DNA of 64,000 nucleotides from Nymphaea colorata (GCF_008831285.2 NC_045149.1:1986001-2050000); one strand, 5' to 3'. Positions 22,376-34,211 are shown, numbered from the stretch's first letter. The notes: generated by a model from the letters alone, not told the origin. Program-made: numbers and translations.

Positions 22376-24245
22376 TCCTAATAGACACATTTGTCTGCTT
22401 CTTTCTTTTTCAAACCTTCATATTATCCATGTTACTCTATCATGGTGGTTCATATGTACTGGTTGATCTCTCCTTGTCCTGATATTTACTTAGGCTTGGA
22501 TACTTAAACATGTTGGTGGTTGATCCTTCATGTTAGTAATATATTTAACCATAAAAAAAGAATACTTAGAGCAAATTACAAATTAGAAGTTCTACTACCA
22601 TCCTTACTTACAAAGTATGTGCTTGCTTACAATCTCTGTTTTGATAAACTTATCATGCCACTTTATTAGACCTCAATGCATTTGTAATCCAGGCAATGTT
22701 GGGATATACTAAGACCATTATGTGTCTACAGATCTTCACACAACCTCTCCCTAATACATAGTATTGAAATATAAAGAGGAAGCATGTTTCATTCATGTTC
22801 ACCAACATTTTCCATGTTTTTTAATTGTTATGGTTTTCTAGCAAAACAGTTTGATAAAGTAAGGACAGTGATAGCGAAGGCCAGCCAATCTTTGGAGAAT
22901 TTTCCAGTTAGCAAGACAGTTTTATTGGTTGATCTCAGAAAGTTTGATCTTTTGCCTACAAGTCAGAGCTGTTTTCCTGTTAGCTGGGGATAGTAATCTA
23001 AGTTCAGAAAGTAGTAGTCCTTTAAGCCAGCTGCTTTTTTCTTCTCATCTCACTCTATCTCCTTTGATTCCAGCAAGTCAGCCAAGCCAGTGATTGAGGG
23101 ATTTTCCTCAATTACCTTTCCGATCCTCAATCCTAACCCTACTTCTAGCAAGTCAATAGTAGTGAAAGGACTGTTAGCAGTAGGGAAGGAAGTTGTCAAT
23201 ACAGTTATCTTCGTTAAGTTCATTATTACAGGTAGTCAAGCTAGTCTCGATGGTGTGCTAGTAGCTTGACTCTATCTAAGATATCTCCCCTTCTTCAAGC
23301 CAGTCAAACGGTCACTACTGCAGTTAACCAATACTCTCTTTCTGAGTTCGATCATCTTTTTAGTCCAATTCAAGCACTCCTTTCAATCTGATCTTGAAGG
23401 TCATGTCATGTCAGAACAAAGCCTTCTTGTTCATCTAAAATGACTCATACTTTGAAAACTTTCCTAATCCCGACTTTCTTCTTTCAGAGAGTCTGCACTA
23501 AACTCACTTTACACTGTAGAAATCTCCATTTGATGCATGTGAAGCAAGGAAGTGGCAAGTTCTTTAGATAAGCAAATTTGATTTGATATAAGGACAGCAA
23601 GTCTGCCAGTCAATGAGGGCACTATTCCGGTCTGACCCTTTCCTCTACCTCTTCAGGATGGGATGACTTTTTTTCCTGACTTTGATCATATCTTTCTTTC
23701 CTGGGTGTTGAAGTTAGAGCTTCTGTCCTTTCCTCTGCCAGCTGATTCTTGTCTCTCTGATGAGAGATCTTTTCTGAGGTGAGGTGTATTGGGAAGGCAG
23801 TCCCAAAGCATGAAACTCACATTGATAATAGAACTAGGATATGATAAGCATCTCGAATGCAAATAACAAGGCAAGATCGATTCAAGTAGAAGCAAGGGCG
23901 CTAAGCGTCAAGCAAAGATGTACTTCACCGAGGAAGCCTAGCCATTCCAATTTTCAACAATATGAACTATAGAATTGCCTTTCGATGGTATATAATCCAT
24001 AGATGTAACCACGGACGTCCAGCCCACACAATCGACTTATACCTAACCCTCACTCGAGTTTGCTTCGTCTCATTTTCTGTCTATACTGCCTTCGCATGCA
24101 GTTCCTTACCTGGTCGAGAAATGCCTCGACTGCTGTTGTTGTCTGCCTTCCGTGCAGTTTCCATGCTGATGCCTTCCTCCTCCACCGCTCCTTCCATAAG
24201 GTTCGTAAGAGCTATCATCCCTATGACTCGACAGTAAACATTGCC
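22376..24245. other. Non-coding tract with organelle-like texture
   Basis: No gene is recognised. From about 22850 the composition becomes more balanced and the style changes: recurring AAGTCAGxxAAGCCAGT-type words, AGCAAGGGCGCTAAGCGTC and CCGAGGAAGCCTAGCC near 23890-23945. This resembles plant mitochondrial intergenic DNA, so a nuclear copy of organelle DNA is possible. No organellar gene could be identified, so this is an impression only. Confidence 0.3.
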
Positions 24246-25512
24246 TTATTCAGCAATACTAAGGGAATGCTCTTTGAAAAACCTTCTTGACTCCCTCTCC
24301 CATTCCGAGAAATCCCATTCCGTTGAGAGTGAGTTCCTCTTCATTTTTGTTATCCGGTGGTCGATCATGTGAAAAGGAGGATCAAGTTCGCAGATGAGGA
24401 ACACCTCCATGTTGTTCTTCACTATGATTTTCACAACGCAGCCACTAGCGTGTCCACCGTAGGTCATTGCCACCTGGTTTTTGTCCCTGTTGGGGCTTGA
24501 CGGGGGCGTAGGTGAGAACAGAAGTAGCCACCTTCCCCGGGCTGGTAAAACGACTAGAGCTCTGCAAATTCTTGAACTTGGTGGAGTTCCACCATCGGCT
24601 GGCAAGGGAGGGGAAGGGTAGATGGATGAAAGGCTTCTGACAAGCTGAAGATGCGAACATTTTCTGTTAGAGGCTTTCCAGTAATTGAGTGGACCATAAT
24701 CCTTGTTGTTTATAGTCGGATACTTCTGAGTAGTAGAGATGACATGCTGGGGCTTTGTCCAAAGGGCGACAATCATCTTCGCCAAAGCAATGTGTGACCA
24801 TAACCTGATCCCACGGAGGTTTCCATGGTCAGCTTTTGTGCCCTATTATGTCCATTTAAATGGTCGTGTTAGCGAGTTCCTTACAGTCACTATAGGGGAA
24901 GACATCCCAGAGGAAGTCTTGGTCAGAGATCTCAACATGGCATCCCTCTTCCCCTTCGACCAAAAGGGGAAATAGGCGACCACTCCCTCATTTAATAGAA
25001 GCAGAAGGATGCCTACAGATATGGTCGCCCGCTTGGGGGCCAACTCGGCGTATCCCATTGCCTCTTTGTTCTTTCTATTCCAAGAATGAATGCATCGCAC
25101 TTGCGTTGGCTTTTCAGCACAATTCCTGGAGCAACGTTTTCTTCACCCATACGATTCGGAAGGGCTGGAGTGTTTCTCTGTTCTGCTTTGGCGGCAAACT
25201 TGACCTCGGAAGCAGCGACCCATCTATGAGTCTTTTGTGCTGAGATATTCCTATGGAGGACTCTTGAACCAGAGGTTCCTCCTTAGTCCCTGGTTGTACC
25301 TTGTTTAGATGTGTTGTAGGCATGGCGAAGCAACAACAATCTACTCCTTTATAAGGAGTTGGCCAGTGCGGATTGCATGCAATTTCTGGTTGATGTCTGC
25401 CATCCTTCGATTAGTCCTCTCAAAGACTTCTTCCATCCGCACTTCCCATCGATCTATCCAACCATACTAATCCGCAGCGACTTTCATCAACTTGCCTTTA
25501 TTCTGATACCAT
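24246..25512 (-). pseudogene. Internal leader and possible gag of a minus-strand LTR element
   Basis: The segment follows the primer site TGGTATCAGA (about 25512-25502, minus strand). A frame with RMEEVFERTNRRMADINQKL near 25440-25380 has the coiled-coil look of a retroelement gag N-terminus. Further down, proline-rich frames (24445-24785) lack any recognisable zinc knuckle or protease. No RT, integrase or second LTR of this element was found, so it is probably a truncated remnant. Confidence 0.4.
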
Positions 25513-25742
25513 TGTTAGCAGCCACCTGCTAACTGCCCTCTCTTACAATGAAAACACTACCTAAGAGTCTAAGACTCACACACACGCTCTGCCCTTAGTT
25601 TGGGGAAAACCTTCACCAAAAGAAGGATTGCATTACATTCCATTTCTCGCACCCCCAAATCCCTTATTTTTAACCATCTTTTGGGTCAGTCTAGTAGAAC
25701 CGATCCAAATCCTATTCTTGATCCAAAACCTATACACTAACA
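25513..25742 (-). repeat. LTR, minus orientation (230 bp), one arm of an inverted pair
   Basis: On the minus strand it begins TGTTAGTGTATAGG and ends GCTGCTAACA, then one base and the primer site TGGTATCAGA. TG...CA ends and the primer site define a small 5' LTR. Confidence 0.7.
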
Positions 25743-25957
25743 TTAAAATGTAATGCAATCCTTCGCGGGTCTGGATCAGGTCTACTGAACTGACCCAAAA
25801 GATGGTGAAAATAATGGATTGGGGGTGCAATTGGGATATCGAATGTAATGCAAAACTTCCTCTGGTGAGGGTTTTGCTTTAACTGGAATAGAAAAGGGCA
25901 TGTAAGTGAGTATTGGGTAGTGTTTTCTTTGTAAAAGGCATCAGTTAGCAGAAACCG
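25743..25957 (+). repeat. Related LTR in opposite orientation, other arm of the inverted pair
   Basis: Plus-strand sequence such as ACTGACCCAAAAGATGG, GGGGGTGCAA, TAGTGTTTTCTTTGTAA and CAGTTAGCAG is the diverged reverse complement of the 25513-25742 LTR. It is followed at 25958 by TGGTATGG, a degraded primer site. The first 45 bp or so of a normal LTR are missing, and a stray AATGTAATGCAATCC block from inside the LTR lies at the junction. Confidence 0.65.
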
Positions 25958-26476
25958 TTGGTATGGTGAAATGTTTGCATCTTCTGTTCGTCCAAGTTCA
26001 CTGTTCATTTTCCAATGCTTTTGATGATACATATGGTTTATCCTTAAGCACCAGGTTATGTTGTGTAACCTAGAAATGAGCTGGTTATTTGGTTTATTTG
26101 TAGATCTAGAAGAGGAACATGTCCAACTAAGGTAATTTGGATAACTTTGGTACATCACATATTAATAATTTATGTTTCACTTATTCTTGAGACCTTTTAT
26201 TTGCTAGGGCTGTTACATGTCCCTTTTAAGTTGGCTACTTTTTTGGTCTGACTTAAATAAGGGCATGATAGATGTTAGTACTCGTTATTATGTTCCATGT
26301 TCTACTTTTCTATATGCAGTCTGCTGTTACTAATTTGCAATTGGTCGATTGGTTCACAAACTTGCCATGTGTAGCTCATATGGTTTTAAGGGGAGGGACT
26401 TAATGTGTAGTATCATAAAACAAACTTGAACTATTTTTGTGAAGCAATAGCATTCCCTTCAAGTTGAGGCTATGTT
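25958..26476. other. No recognisable gene
   Basis: Sequence after the plus-oriented LTR. No gag or pol motif was recognised. Confidence 0.5.
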
Positions 26477-27214
26477 TACATGTGGGTGCATAACAAATCA
26501 AGCTGCTAAGTTTAATATGGATCACTTTATTTTCTCAGTTTTCTTTCATTCCAAGAAGCTTCTTGCATGATTTATCAGCTTAAATAGAATTCCATGTGTC
26601 GAATTATTTGTTGTTAGCATATATAACATGATCAATGAAGTAGACACATCAACAAAAACCAAAATAATTTGATTTGGATTTTTTTTTCTTCTTATACTAC
26701 TAATTTCTTAAGAGAAGGAGAAAGACTGCATTTTTGTGATTATATCTTCTCTTTGATGGTTGTCACAAATATTATTATTTTGATATTTGCAATATTGTAA
26801 AATCTCTCTCTTTGGCCCTAGATGAACAAAAATTATGGTCATCGTACATGTGGGTGCATAACAAATCAAGTTGCTAAGTTTAATATGGATCACTTTATTT
26901 TCTCAATTTTCTTTCATTCCAAGAAGCTTCTTGCATGATTGATCAGCTTAAATAGAATTCCATGTGTCGAATTATTTGTTGTTAGCATATATAACATGAT
27001 CAATGAAGTAGACACATCAACAAAAACCAAAATGATTTGGTTTAAATTTTTTTTTTCTTCTTACACTACTAATTTCTTAAGAGAAAGAGAAAGGCTGCAT
27101 TTTTGTGATTATATCTTCTCTTTGATGGTTGTCACAAATATTATTATTTTGATATTTTTAGTATTGTAAAAACTCTCTCTTTGGCCCTATGATGAACCAA
27201 AATTATGGTCATCG
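26477..27214. repeat. 368-bp tandem duplication, two copies
   Basis: Units start with TACATGTGGGTGCATAAC at 26477 and 26845 and both end ATTATGGTCATCG. They are highly similar, with only scattered substitutions and small indels. A 76-codon plus-strand frame in the second copy has no recognised domain. Confidence 0.95.
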
Positions 27215-28149
27215 TCCATCTATTTTGATATCTTATTTTCAAACAAAACTTGAAAAACTTGCTTTTGCAAAGCATGACAAATTGAAGTCATGTTTTGTAA
27301 TATAAGTAATTTACAAGTATGTTCCTAATCATATTTCTTCAAACAAGTTGAAAACTTCAATTTTGAAAACTACCTTCAAATATAAGTTACCTTTTAGTTG
27401 AGTTCTAGTAACAATAATTGAATAACTCAAATGATCTTACAAGTGTTTCTTTTAAACAATTTGTTTTCTATACTATTTGGCTATTCCAACAATTCAATCT
27501 CAAGTTTTTAAAATTACGAATTATTAAGGCCATAGTTCTAGAGCTCAGGGCAATTTTTTTTTTAAAACTAAATTATATTTTAATCATTTTAAAATTTGTC
27601 TCAGTATATTTTAAAAAGAATTATTTAGACTTGAGCATACATGCATATAGGATTTAAGATAACATTTCAAATATCAGAATGTGCAAAGCAAGAAGCTAGT
27701 TCTTGATCGGTTTACCCTCAATAAAAGCATTGGGAATAGCTGGATCTTGTACTGATGGACGAGTCCCTTTCCCTCTCATTTCAAAATAAAACTCTATATT
27801 TCTGAAGCACTCCAAAACCAAAATAAATTTTGGCGATGCAAACACTTGGACATAAGTAAATACAACAATATGACTGAAGAAAATTCTTTACAAAAAAATA
27901 TTTTGGTTAGTGATGTTCCCCATCAATATATTAACGAGTTTCATTGAATATACTATCATTGCAAGTGATGCAATAGATGAATGTGTAGAACCCAATGATA
28001 TAGTTCGATAATGAATGTGACACTTACAATTTTTAAAATTTATATGCTCTAAAACATATATTCAACATCAAAAAGTGTAGAAGTGATAAAAATGCATAGA
28101 CCATTGTTGAGAGAATATCATTTTTTATTTGAAGAAATAATCAAATGAA
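27215..28149. other. Mostly no gene; holds the inverted copy of the 16.5-kb unknown repeat
   Basis: AT-rich DNA. The minus strand at about 27860-27690 is a diverged copy of the open frame at 16525-16707, broken by stops and frameshifts. The FAR1-type N-terminus could have lain near 27900-28140 but is not recognisable. Confidence 0.45.
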
Positions 28150-29512
28150 AATGTAATGAAGATTAAGATTGATACAAGATGCGGCAGTGCAGTTAAATTG
28201 GTGTTAGGAAGACTTTTCAATGAAAAATGTTGTAGTTATATATTCATAGGTGGCCACAACCATCTTTTGGCACGTCATTTTATGAGTCGCATGTTGATGT
28301 TGCATCAGAAAGTATCGGCATTACAATGTACAATGGTTGAACTAGCAGACAATGCTGAATTTGACCAAAGAAAACATATAATTATTTCATTAGAATTGAT
28401 GGCGATTGTGAGAATATTTCACTTCACACCTATAGATTATAGAAACCAGAAAAGAATGAAAAATTAAGTACCTTGGTTGATTATTTGTATAAAAATCAAA
28501 CAAACTCATAAGCTTCTATAGCACGGAGCAGCTAGATGATAATCGATATGCTACAGCTATCTTCAGCCAAACTTGAGATTAATGGTATATTATGAATGTT
28601 TCAATGACATTTTTGTTTTTAACACAACTGTGAAGCTTAATAATCATAAACAGTCTTTTGCTTAGTTTCTAGAGGGTGAATCTTCACTTTTAAAGTTGCA
28701 TTTGTTGATGTACTTATATAAAATCAGACCATCGAGACCTTCATGTGATTGTTTAAGACATTCACCAAGTAATAGCAGCTATATTGTCCCACGTATGACC
28801 AAAACACATCATTGACCATGTTTGTTGAATATTTTCTAAAATAAAGTGAATATAAACTACTTGTTCATTCATAAGCCTAACTTTAAGGAGAGTTTTGCAA
28901 GATGTATACTTAAGTGCAAAGATGCTGAGACATTTGAATCAAGGATTCATGTTTATGGTCTTGAAGAAAATATTTGGCTCCAAAAGATTGTACAAAGACA
29001 CAAAAAAAGAGCATTGACATATGAGAGACAATAGCTATGATAAACATACAAAAAATTGATAGCATACATCCCACACTTAAAAAAGATACTCTTATTTATC
29101 AATATAACGATTCATGGATCTATGAATTATTTTCAACAGTCTTAGGCATAGTGAGTTTGAAGAAAATGTAAAAAGTTATAATTCCCAACTTCATACTTGA
29201 GCTGCAGTTATGTATTCACTAATCACATGTGAGTGGTTCAAGTAGGAGACCATCAGGCAACTAATTGCAGCACAAAATTAGATATGTGAGAATAAAGTAA
29301 ACGTAGGTACTATGTGATATTGCATGGAGAAGAGTCTCATTAAGGAAGGATATGTTTGTTACTTACTATGTCAAATCAATGTAGTTGAATGTTCTTGCAA
29401 AAAATATAAATTCAAAGGTATTTTATGTCGTCAGTTATTGAAGTCACTTGATGGAGAGAACATTAGGGAAGTACATGATACATGTACAATGGGATGGGAT
29501 GATGAATGAAAC
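28150..29512 (+). pseudogene. FAR1/FRS-related MULE transposase, decayed
   Basis: Pieces follow the FAR1 family order. A FAR1 DNA-binding remnant (RCGSAVKLV, then GGHNHLLARHFMS and HQKVSALQ; family 'EHNH.L...FLRSHRK.S') lies at 28170-28310. LDDNRYATAIFS and YECFNDIFVFNTTVK, the start of the MULE transposase core, lie at about 28530-28635. CKDAETFESRIHVYGLEENI lies at 28917-28976. A SWIM zinc-finger remnant CSCKKYKFKGILCRQLLK lies at 29391-29444. FAR1/FRS proteins are transposase-derived transcription regulators; the family also includes active MULEs. The core Asp in 'FDTTY' is Asn here, the last SWIM His is Gln, and there are several stops. Whether it was a host FRS gene or a transposon is undecided. 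Confidence 0.8.
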
Positions 29513-30569
29513 ATGCAAAGGTTAAAGATAAGTCTGGACATTACTTCTAATAAGGACTCATTAGTGCCACCATTGCCTCTGTTACCATAGATTGCTCATG
29601 TATATTGCACACTTGGTGTCTAGAAATAACTGACCTTATGAGTACACGATGCGTTGGATAACATGGTTTTACTTTGCGGGAGAGCATTGCAGCTCAGAAA
29701 TGCAAGTGTTAAAGAATAAGTCCCACAATCCCAAACCCACCAGAGAAGAAGAGGCAGGATTCAAGTGTAAATATTATCTTTGATAAGTCATGATTCAATG
29801 TTGTCAACTGTGATGAAGCGATATATATAGCAAAAGCCTTGAAGATGAAGTAAGGACCCGATATCAGCCACCACATGACAAAAAATGTATTAGAAATAAC
29901 ATTAAGGGAAGGAAAAAAAGAAAAAAATCAACCAACCAATTTCCTGAATTATGTAAAAGTTGAACATCGTAAGATTGAAACCTAATGTCATCCAACATAT
30001 TGCACCAGTAATATCCAAGCAGCAGTTTATTGATTTTCTGGAACATTTTGATCACAGTGTTAGTCAACCATCATGACGTATCAGATATTTAACATTGATC
30101 ATATTTTGCTTTAGAAAGGTTGTGATCTTTATTAGAGTTGGAGTGAGACTTGTTTCTTGATGTGAAAGTTTGTGTATAATTTTATTGTAGGTGAGATGTT
30201 ATTTGACATTTTTTGGAACAAAATCAATTTGGCCCTACAAATATTAATCATGTTCCAGTACTCAATATTGCACGTACTATCACTTCGGTGCTGATCTTTT
30301 TCTTTGATAACGTGTACAATCTTGTGTCACATATGTAATCCTACACACTATCGGTGTAGTGTGATAGTGTTTACATGCAAAAATCTTCAAACTTTCATGT
30401 AAACAATTTCTGTATGGAATAATGTATTAATGCACTTGCCTCCATATTCAGTTGTGCGTAATCCATCCATACAAAGTTTTACAATTCAGAGTGCTTTTAC
30501 CAAGGTTAATCTTACCAAGATTTAAGTTTTATGACCTAAGATAAAAAAACTTGACTGCATTCCAAATCC
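29513..30569. other. No recognisable gene downstream of the FAR1-like relic
   Basis: About 1 kb with no clear domain. It may include the 3' flank of the FAR1-like relic. Confidence 0.5.
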
Positions 30570-31770
30570 TAAGGGCCTGTTTGATGGCCCTGGATTTCAC
30601 TGTAGAAGGCAGACAAAAATCCATGATTTCTTCTTCTGTCCATGCTCTGTCACATGCTTGACAAAAGTCCACACTCTCAAGGGCGAAAGCATGCACTTTT
30701 GTTCACAAAAAACATTCAGTTCAGAGCTCCAACATTTGTCTGTGGATAAAAAAAGTTTATGATTAACGCATCTCATTTTTTCTCCTGCAAGAAGAATTTC
30801 ACCGCACCACATCAACTGCAACATCCACAGTAGTTTCATCTCTTTCACCACCATTCAAGTGCTCTTCTAGTATTTATTCCCATCCTTTCTTTTCTTGCTT
30901 GAAGTTAATACATGAAATTTGGAAACGGTAAAACATTAACAACTTTGGAATTAGTTTATACTTGTTATTTAAAGGATCAAGTATCTCATTCTTGAAGACA
31001 TTCCACCGCCTTCGCAGCTAAGAAAATCATTCTCACAATATGCTATCAAGTAAGAAACGTGTTCTCTAAATCTCCAGCATTTGTCAAAATCGATCTTTCC
31101 TTTTCTTACAAACTTGGTGGGCCTTTAAACTAGAAACAAGAGAAGAAATGGTATAACACATAAATCAAGCGACCTCCTGCATCAGTAGTTAGCGTTTAAT
31201 AGTTAGTACCCACTTAAAGCATGTTGCTGTCTCTAAGATCATATGCAGCATTCCGTTTAAAAGATTCTGTCTTTATGGACCTATGATTTATACATCTCCA
31301 AGCAACTTATGCAAGCAATAGAGTAGTTTTGTACATGTTTAATTAAATCACTTTGTTGCCATATCTACTGGTTCCCTTTATGAAATCCGCGGCATTATTT
31401 TGCAGAGTCTTCTCTCAATGGCTTTAGTTAACAAGGAAATGTGTTTCTACATATTTCTCCGTATTCAAGAGTTTGGAGAGATCAAACATGGTAGGAATAA
31501 TGGCGAGGTTACTATGTATGCAGCTAATTTTTTATTTTTAGCTTACCTTGTTGGAGGCCAATCTTTGCAATGGATAATTGTTTTGCCCATGGATTTTAAT
31601 CCATTTCCATCACACGGTGGACAATGCTTCCAGGATTTTAATCCCTTCCCATCATACGCTAAACAAAAATCTTGTCTATGAACGATTATCTCTTGGTAAT
31701 TAATCCATGGATTAAAATCCATAGATTTTTATCCATGAACTTTTGTCTGTGGCCATCAAATAGGCCCTAA
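30570..31770. mobile_element. PIF/Harbinger-like non-autonomous element with TAA target duplication
   Basis: The left end at 30573 is GGGCCTGTTTGATGGCC. The right end, read inward, is GGGCCTATTTGATGGCC, one mismatch in 17. Both are flanked by TAA (30570-30572 and 31768-31770). The 3-bp TAA/TTA duplication with GGGCC(T)GTTTG ends points to the PIF/Harbinger superfamily. The interior (about 1.2 kb) has repeated GGATTTTAATCC words near the right end and no transposase. Confidence 0.8.
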
Positions 31771-32939
31771 ATGATCAAAAGCAAATTTACTTAGGTTTTA
31801 GAAAAATGGTTTGAAAATCTAAGTTGATCTTTAGAAGTTTAGAGATTTAAATAGAAAAGCTCTAAAAGGAAAACATAATTCAAGCCTGCATTTATCATTG
31901 ATCCATGCAAACAAGATGGTAAATCTATGTGATACCAAAAACTAGATCAAATATAATTAAGATCCGAACACTAAGGCTTTATATGTGGGTCATGGGCCTA
32001 AAGGAGATAATTTGAGTCCAAATTCAGAAAATTGAAATCCAAAACACAAATGATGGTTTGATCCAAACCTACAACTTAAGTTAACGATTACGTCAAAGTT
32101 CAAATTCAGGGGTTGGGTTCTAGGACTCATGAATATCCAAAATTTATGACCAAACATCCAACATCCATTATATAAGTCCAAAGTTTGAGAGATCTAATAT
32201 CCAAACTTCATGATCTCACATGTGGGATTTATTCCAAGATCTAATAGGATTCTATATTTGAAATCCAATAATTGGGATCTATTTGCCATAATTTGGATCT
32301 AGCCTTGACATCATCTAGATCCCAATTTTATGATCCAAGTCTTAGATTTCATGATCTGAAATTCTATATTCAAATCCATGGCTGAAGTTCAAGATCCAAT
32401 TTAATGTACCTCTTACAACCAAGGTTTGAGATATGAAATGACTAGATCTGAGTTCTAGGTTAGATCTAAGATCCAATTTAAAAAGTTTGATCTATTTAAT
32501 TCCATTCAAAACCTAGTTCATTCTGCACACCACATGTAGGTAGAACCAAACTGAGGTTTAAGATTTTTCTTGCTTGGGTTTTAATGTTGAAGTCTTCACC
32601 GCCCAGCCTTAGTTAAGTATTGAAGTGGGTTTAAATAGGTTGGCCAAGGACCTAAGTCTAGGGTATAGGTTCGTTGGTTGTGGGTTCTAAGGTCGGTCTG
32701 ACTTAGACCATAGAAAATTAACTTCGGTCACCTAAGATAGGATCTTAGTTATACATGACCTAGGAATTTCGGAAACATATTCCAGAAAGGGGTTTTGATA
32801 TAGAAAACGTGAATTGTAAACTACGATTTAGAAAGTGTGTCCATGGAAGGACCAAGTTGAACTGATATTATCATGTGAGGAGTAGTGTCACAAGGCATGA
32901 TACTAGTCAGTCAAACCTAGTTCCTACATAGTTCCTAGA
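31771..32939. other. No gene; GATCCAA/GATCTAA-rich tract
   Basis: Recurrent GATCCAAATTT, GATCTAA and TCCAAA words from about 31930 to 32480 look like a degenerate repeat, possibly part of an old LTR. No coding motif. Confidence 0.45.
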
Positions 32940-33309
32940 TCTATGTGAGTCTTTGTTTGAGTTTGTTAGGTTTTATTCATTTGTCATTTGTCCTTTCTTT
33001 GATTTTTGAGTCAATCATGTAAATACCTTTATTCTTTCATCAATAAAGTTGAAATTTCTTTGAAATACTAGAATCATTGTCCCTGTCACACACATTCCTC
33101 TCCTCTGAATTCCTCTTTCAATATATTTATATTGAGCAATTTCTTAAGGCAAAACAATTTGTACCCAGGAGATTCACTATGGCATCTCTAAGATCCCTTG
33201 AAAATTTGATAAGTATCCAGCATGGACAAATCATGTGCACCACATGTTGCAACCAGCCCCGGAGGCAACAAAACCTTTGTTCCACAAAGTGAGGAAAAGG
33301 GAAAAGACC
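32940..33309 (+). repeat. Possible LTR end and leader of the gypsy remnant
   Basis: A polyadenylation-like AATAAA lies near 33043. A short frame starting at an ATG near 33179 (MASLRSLENLISIQHGQ) precedes the gypsy pol relic. The gag and protease expected in between are missing, so there has been a deletion. Confidence 0.3.
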
Positions 33310-33662
33310 TAGGTGAATTTTTCCAAGCCATATAAGATGCAAGAACTAGATCAGGTTGAAAAACAAGAGCAGCCATCAGCACGGGTGAATGACCCAACTA
33401 GAGAAGTCAACATTGGAATGGAGAAAGACCCCAAGATACCTCAGATCTGCTCTAGACTCAGCCTAGTAGAAAAGGCAAAGCTTTTCCAATTCTTGAACAA
33501 TCTCCACGAAGTGTTTGTCTAGACACCTACGGGAAAATGCTAGGACTCGAAACAAGTTGGTGGAATACCGCCTTAGGCTTAAGCTAGGATGCAAGCCAGT
33601 CATGTAGAAACTCAGGAAGCTAGATCTGTTGGTAGAAGATAAATTCAATGAAGGCTTGGAGG
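33310..33662 (+). pseudogene. Ty3/gypsy pol, pre-RT segment
   Basis: REVNIGMEKDPKIPQICSRL, then EKAKLFQFLNNLHEVFV, matches the pre-RT region of plant gypsy pol ('V.LG...DP......S.L...E...L...L...K.VFA'). In another frame, VEYRLRLKLGCKPVM and KLRKLDLLVEDKFNEGLE match the 'V.H.L....G..PV.Q..R' lead-in to RT. Stops and a frameshift are present. The MITE at 33663-33909 interrupts the gene directly after this. Confidence 0.8.
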
Positions 33663-33909
33663 TAGGGTTGCGTTGGGCCGAGGGCCCATCAATCTTTCAT
33701 GTCTCAGGTCCGACATCAAATCGGGCCAGGCTTACGGCGGGACCCGAGTTGAACCATGCCGGTCTAGGCCTGAATTTTTTTAATTAATTTTTTAATTTAA
33801 TTTTATATTCTTTCTGTATATATATATGTATATTAATTACAAAAAATAAATCAGGCCTTGGCCCAGGGCCGACTCCCAATCCAGCCAGCCAGCCCGATGC
33901 CCACCCCAA
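33663..33909. mobile_element. hAT-type MITE inserted in gypsy RT
   Basis: Flanked by the 8-bp direct repeat CTTGGAGG (33655-33662 and 33910-33917), the hAT hallmark. The ends are TAGGGTTGCGTTGGGC and, inverted, TTGGGGTGGGCATCGGGC. The centre is AT-rich and the arms carry GGGCC-rich palindromic words. It is about 247 bp with no coding capacity. Confidence 0.85.
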
Positions 33910-34211
33910 CTTGGAGGATTATTTGAAAGCATGCTTCATTAGAACAGATGACTACCATGAGTGGCCAGCAAACATCATTGTTGTCTTTAAGAAAATTGCA
34001 AGGTCCTTATATGCATCGATTTTAGTGATGTCAACAAAGCAATGCCTAAGATAATTTTCCACTACTATTGATATGCTAGTTGGCAGTATAGTATAACATG
34101 TATGTTTTCATCTGTGGATGGTTACTCATGTTACAATCAAATCAAATTGGCCGCCAATGACCAATTAAAGATAACATTTGGTACAGCTTGGGGAATGTTC
34201 TGTTACACCAA
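33910..34211 (+). pseudogene. Ty3/gypsy reverse transcriptase, N-terminal part
   Basis: Continues the pol frame after the MITE: CFIRTDDYHEWPANIIVVFK (family 'GFI....YP.W.ANIV.V.K'), then ICIDFSDVNKAMPK ('CIDFRDLN...PKD'), then VDGYSCYNQIKLAANDQLKI and TFGTAWGMFCYTNV. Several frameshifts occur. The first RT catalytic Asp region (MDGYSGY) reads VDGYSCY. The sequence ends abruptly at 34211, where an LTR-like sequence begins. YxDD and RNase H are missing. Confidence 0.85.

Noticed and set aside
23160-23180. TGTTAGCAG as the partner LTR of the 25.5-kb LTR
   Set aside because: Only the first nine bases match; the following sequence is unrelated.
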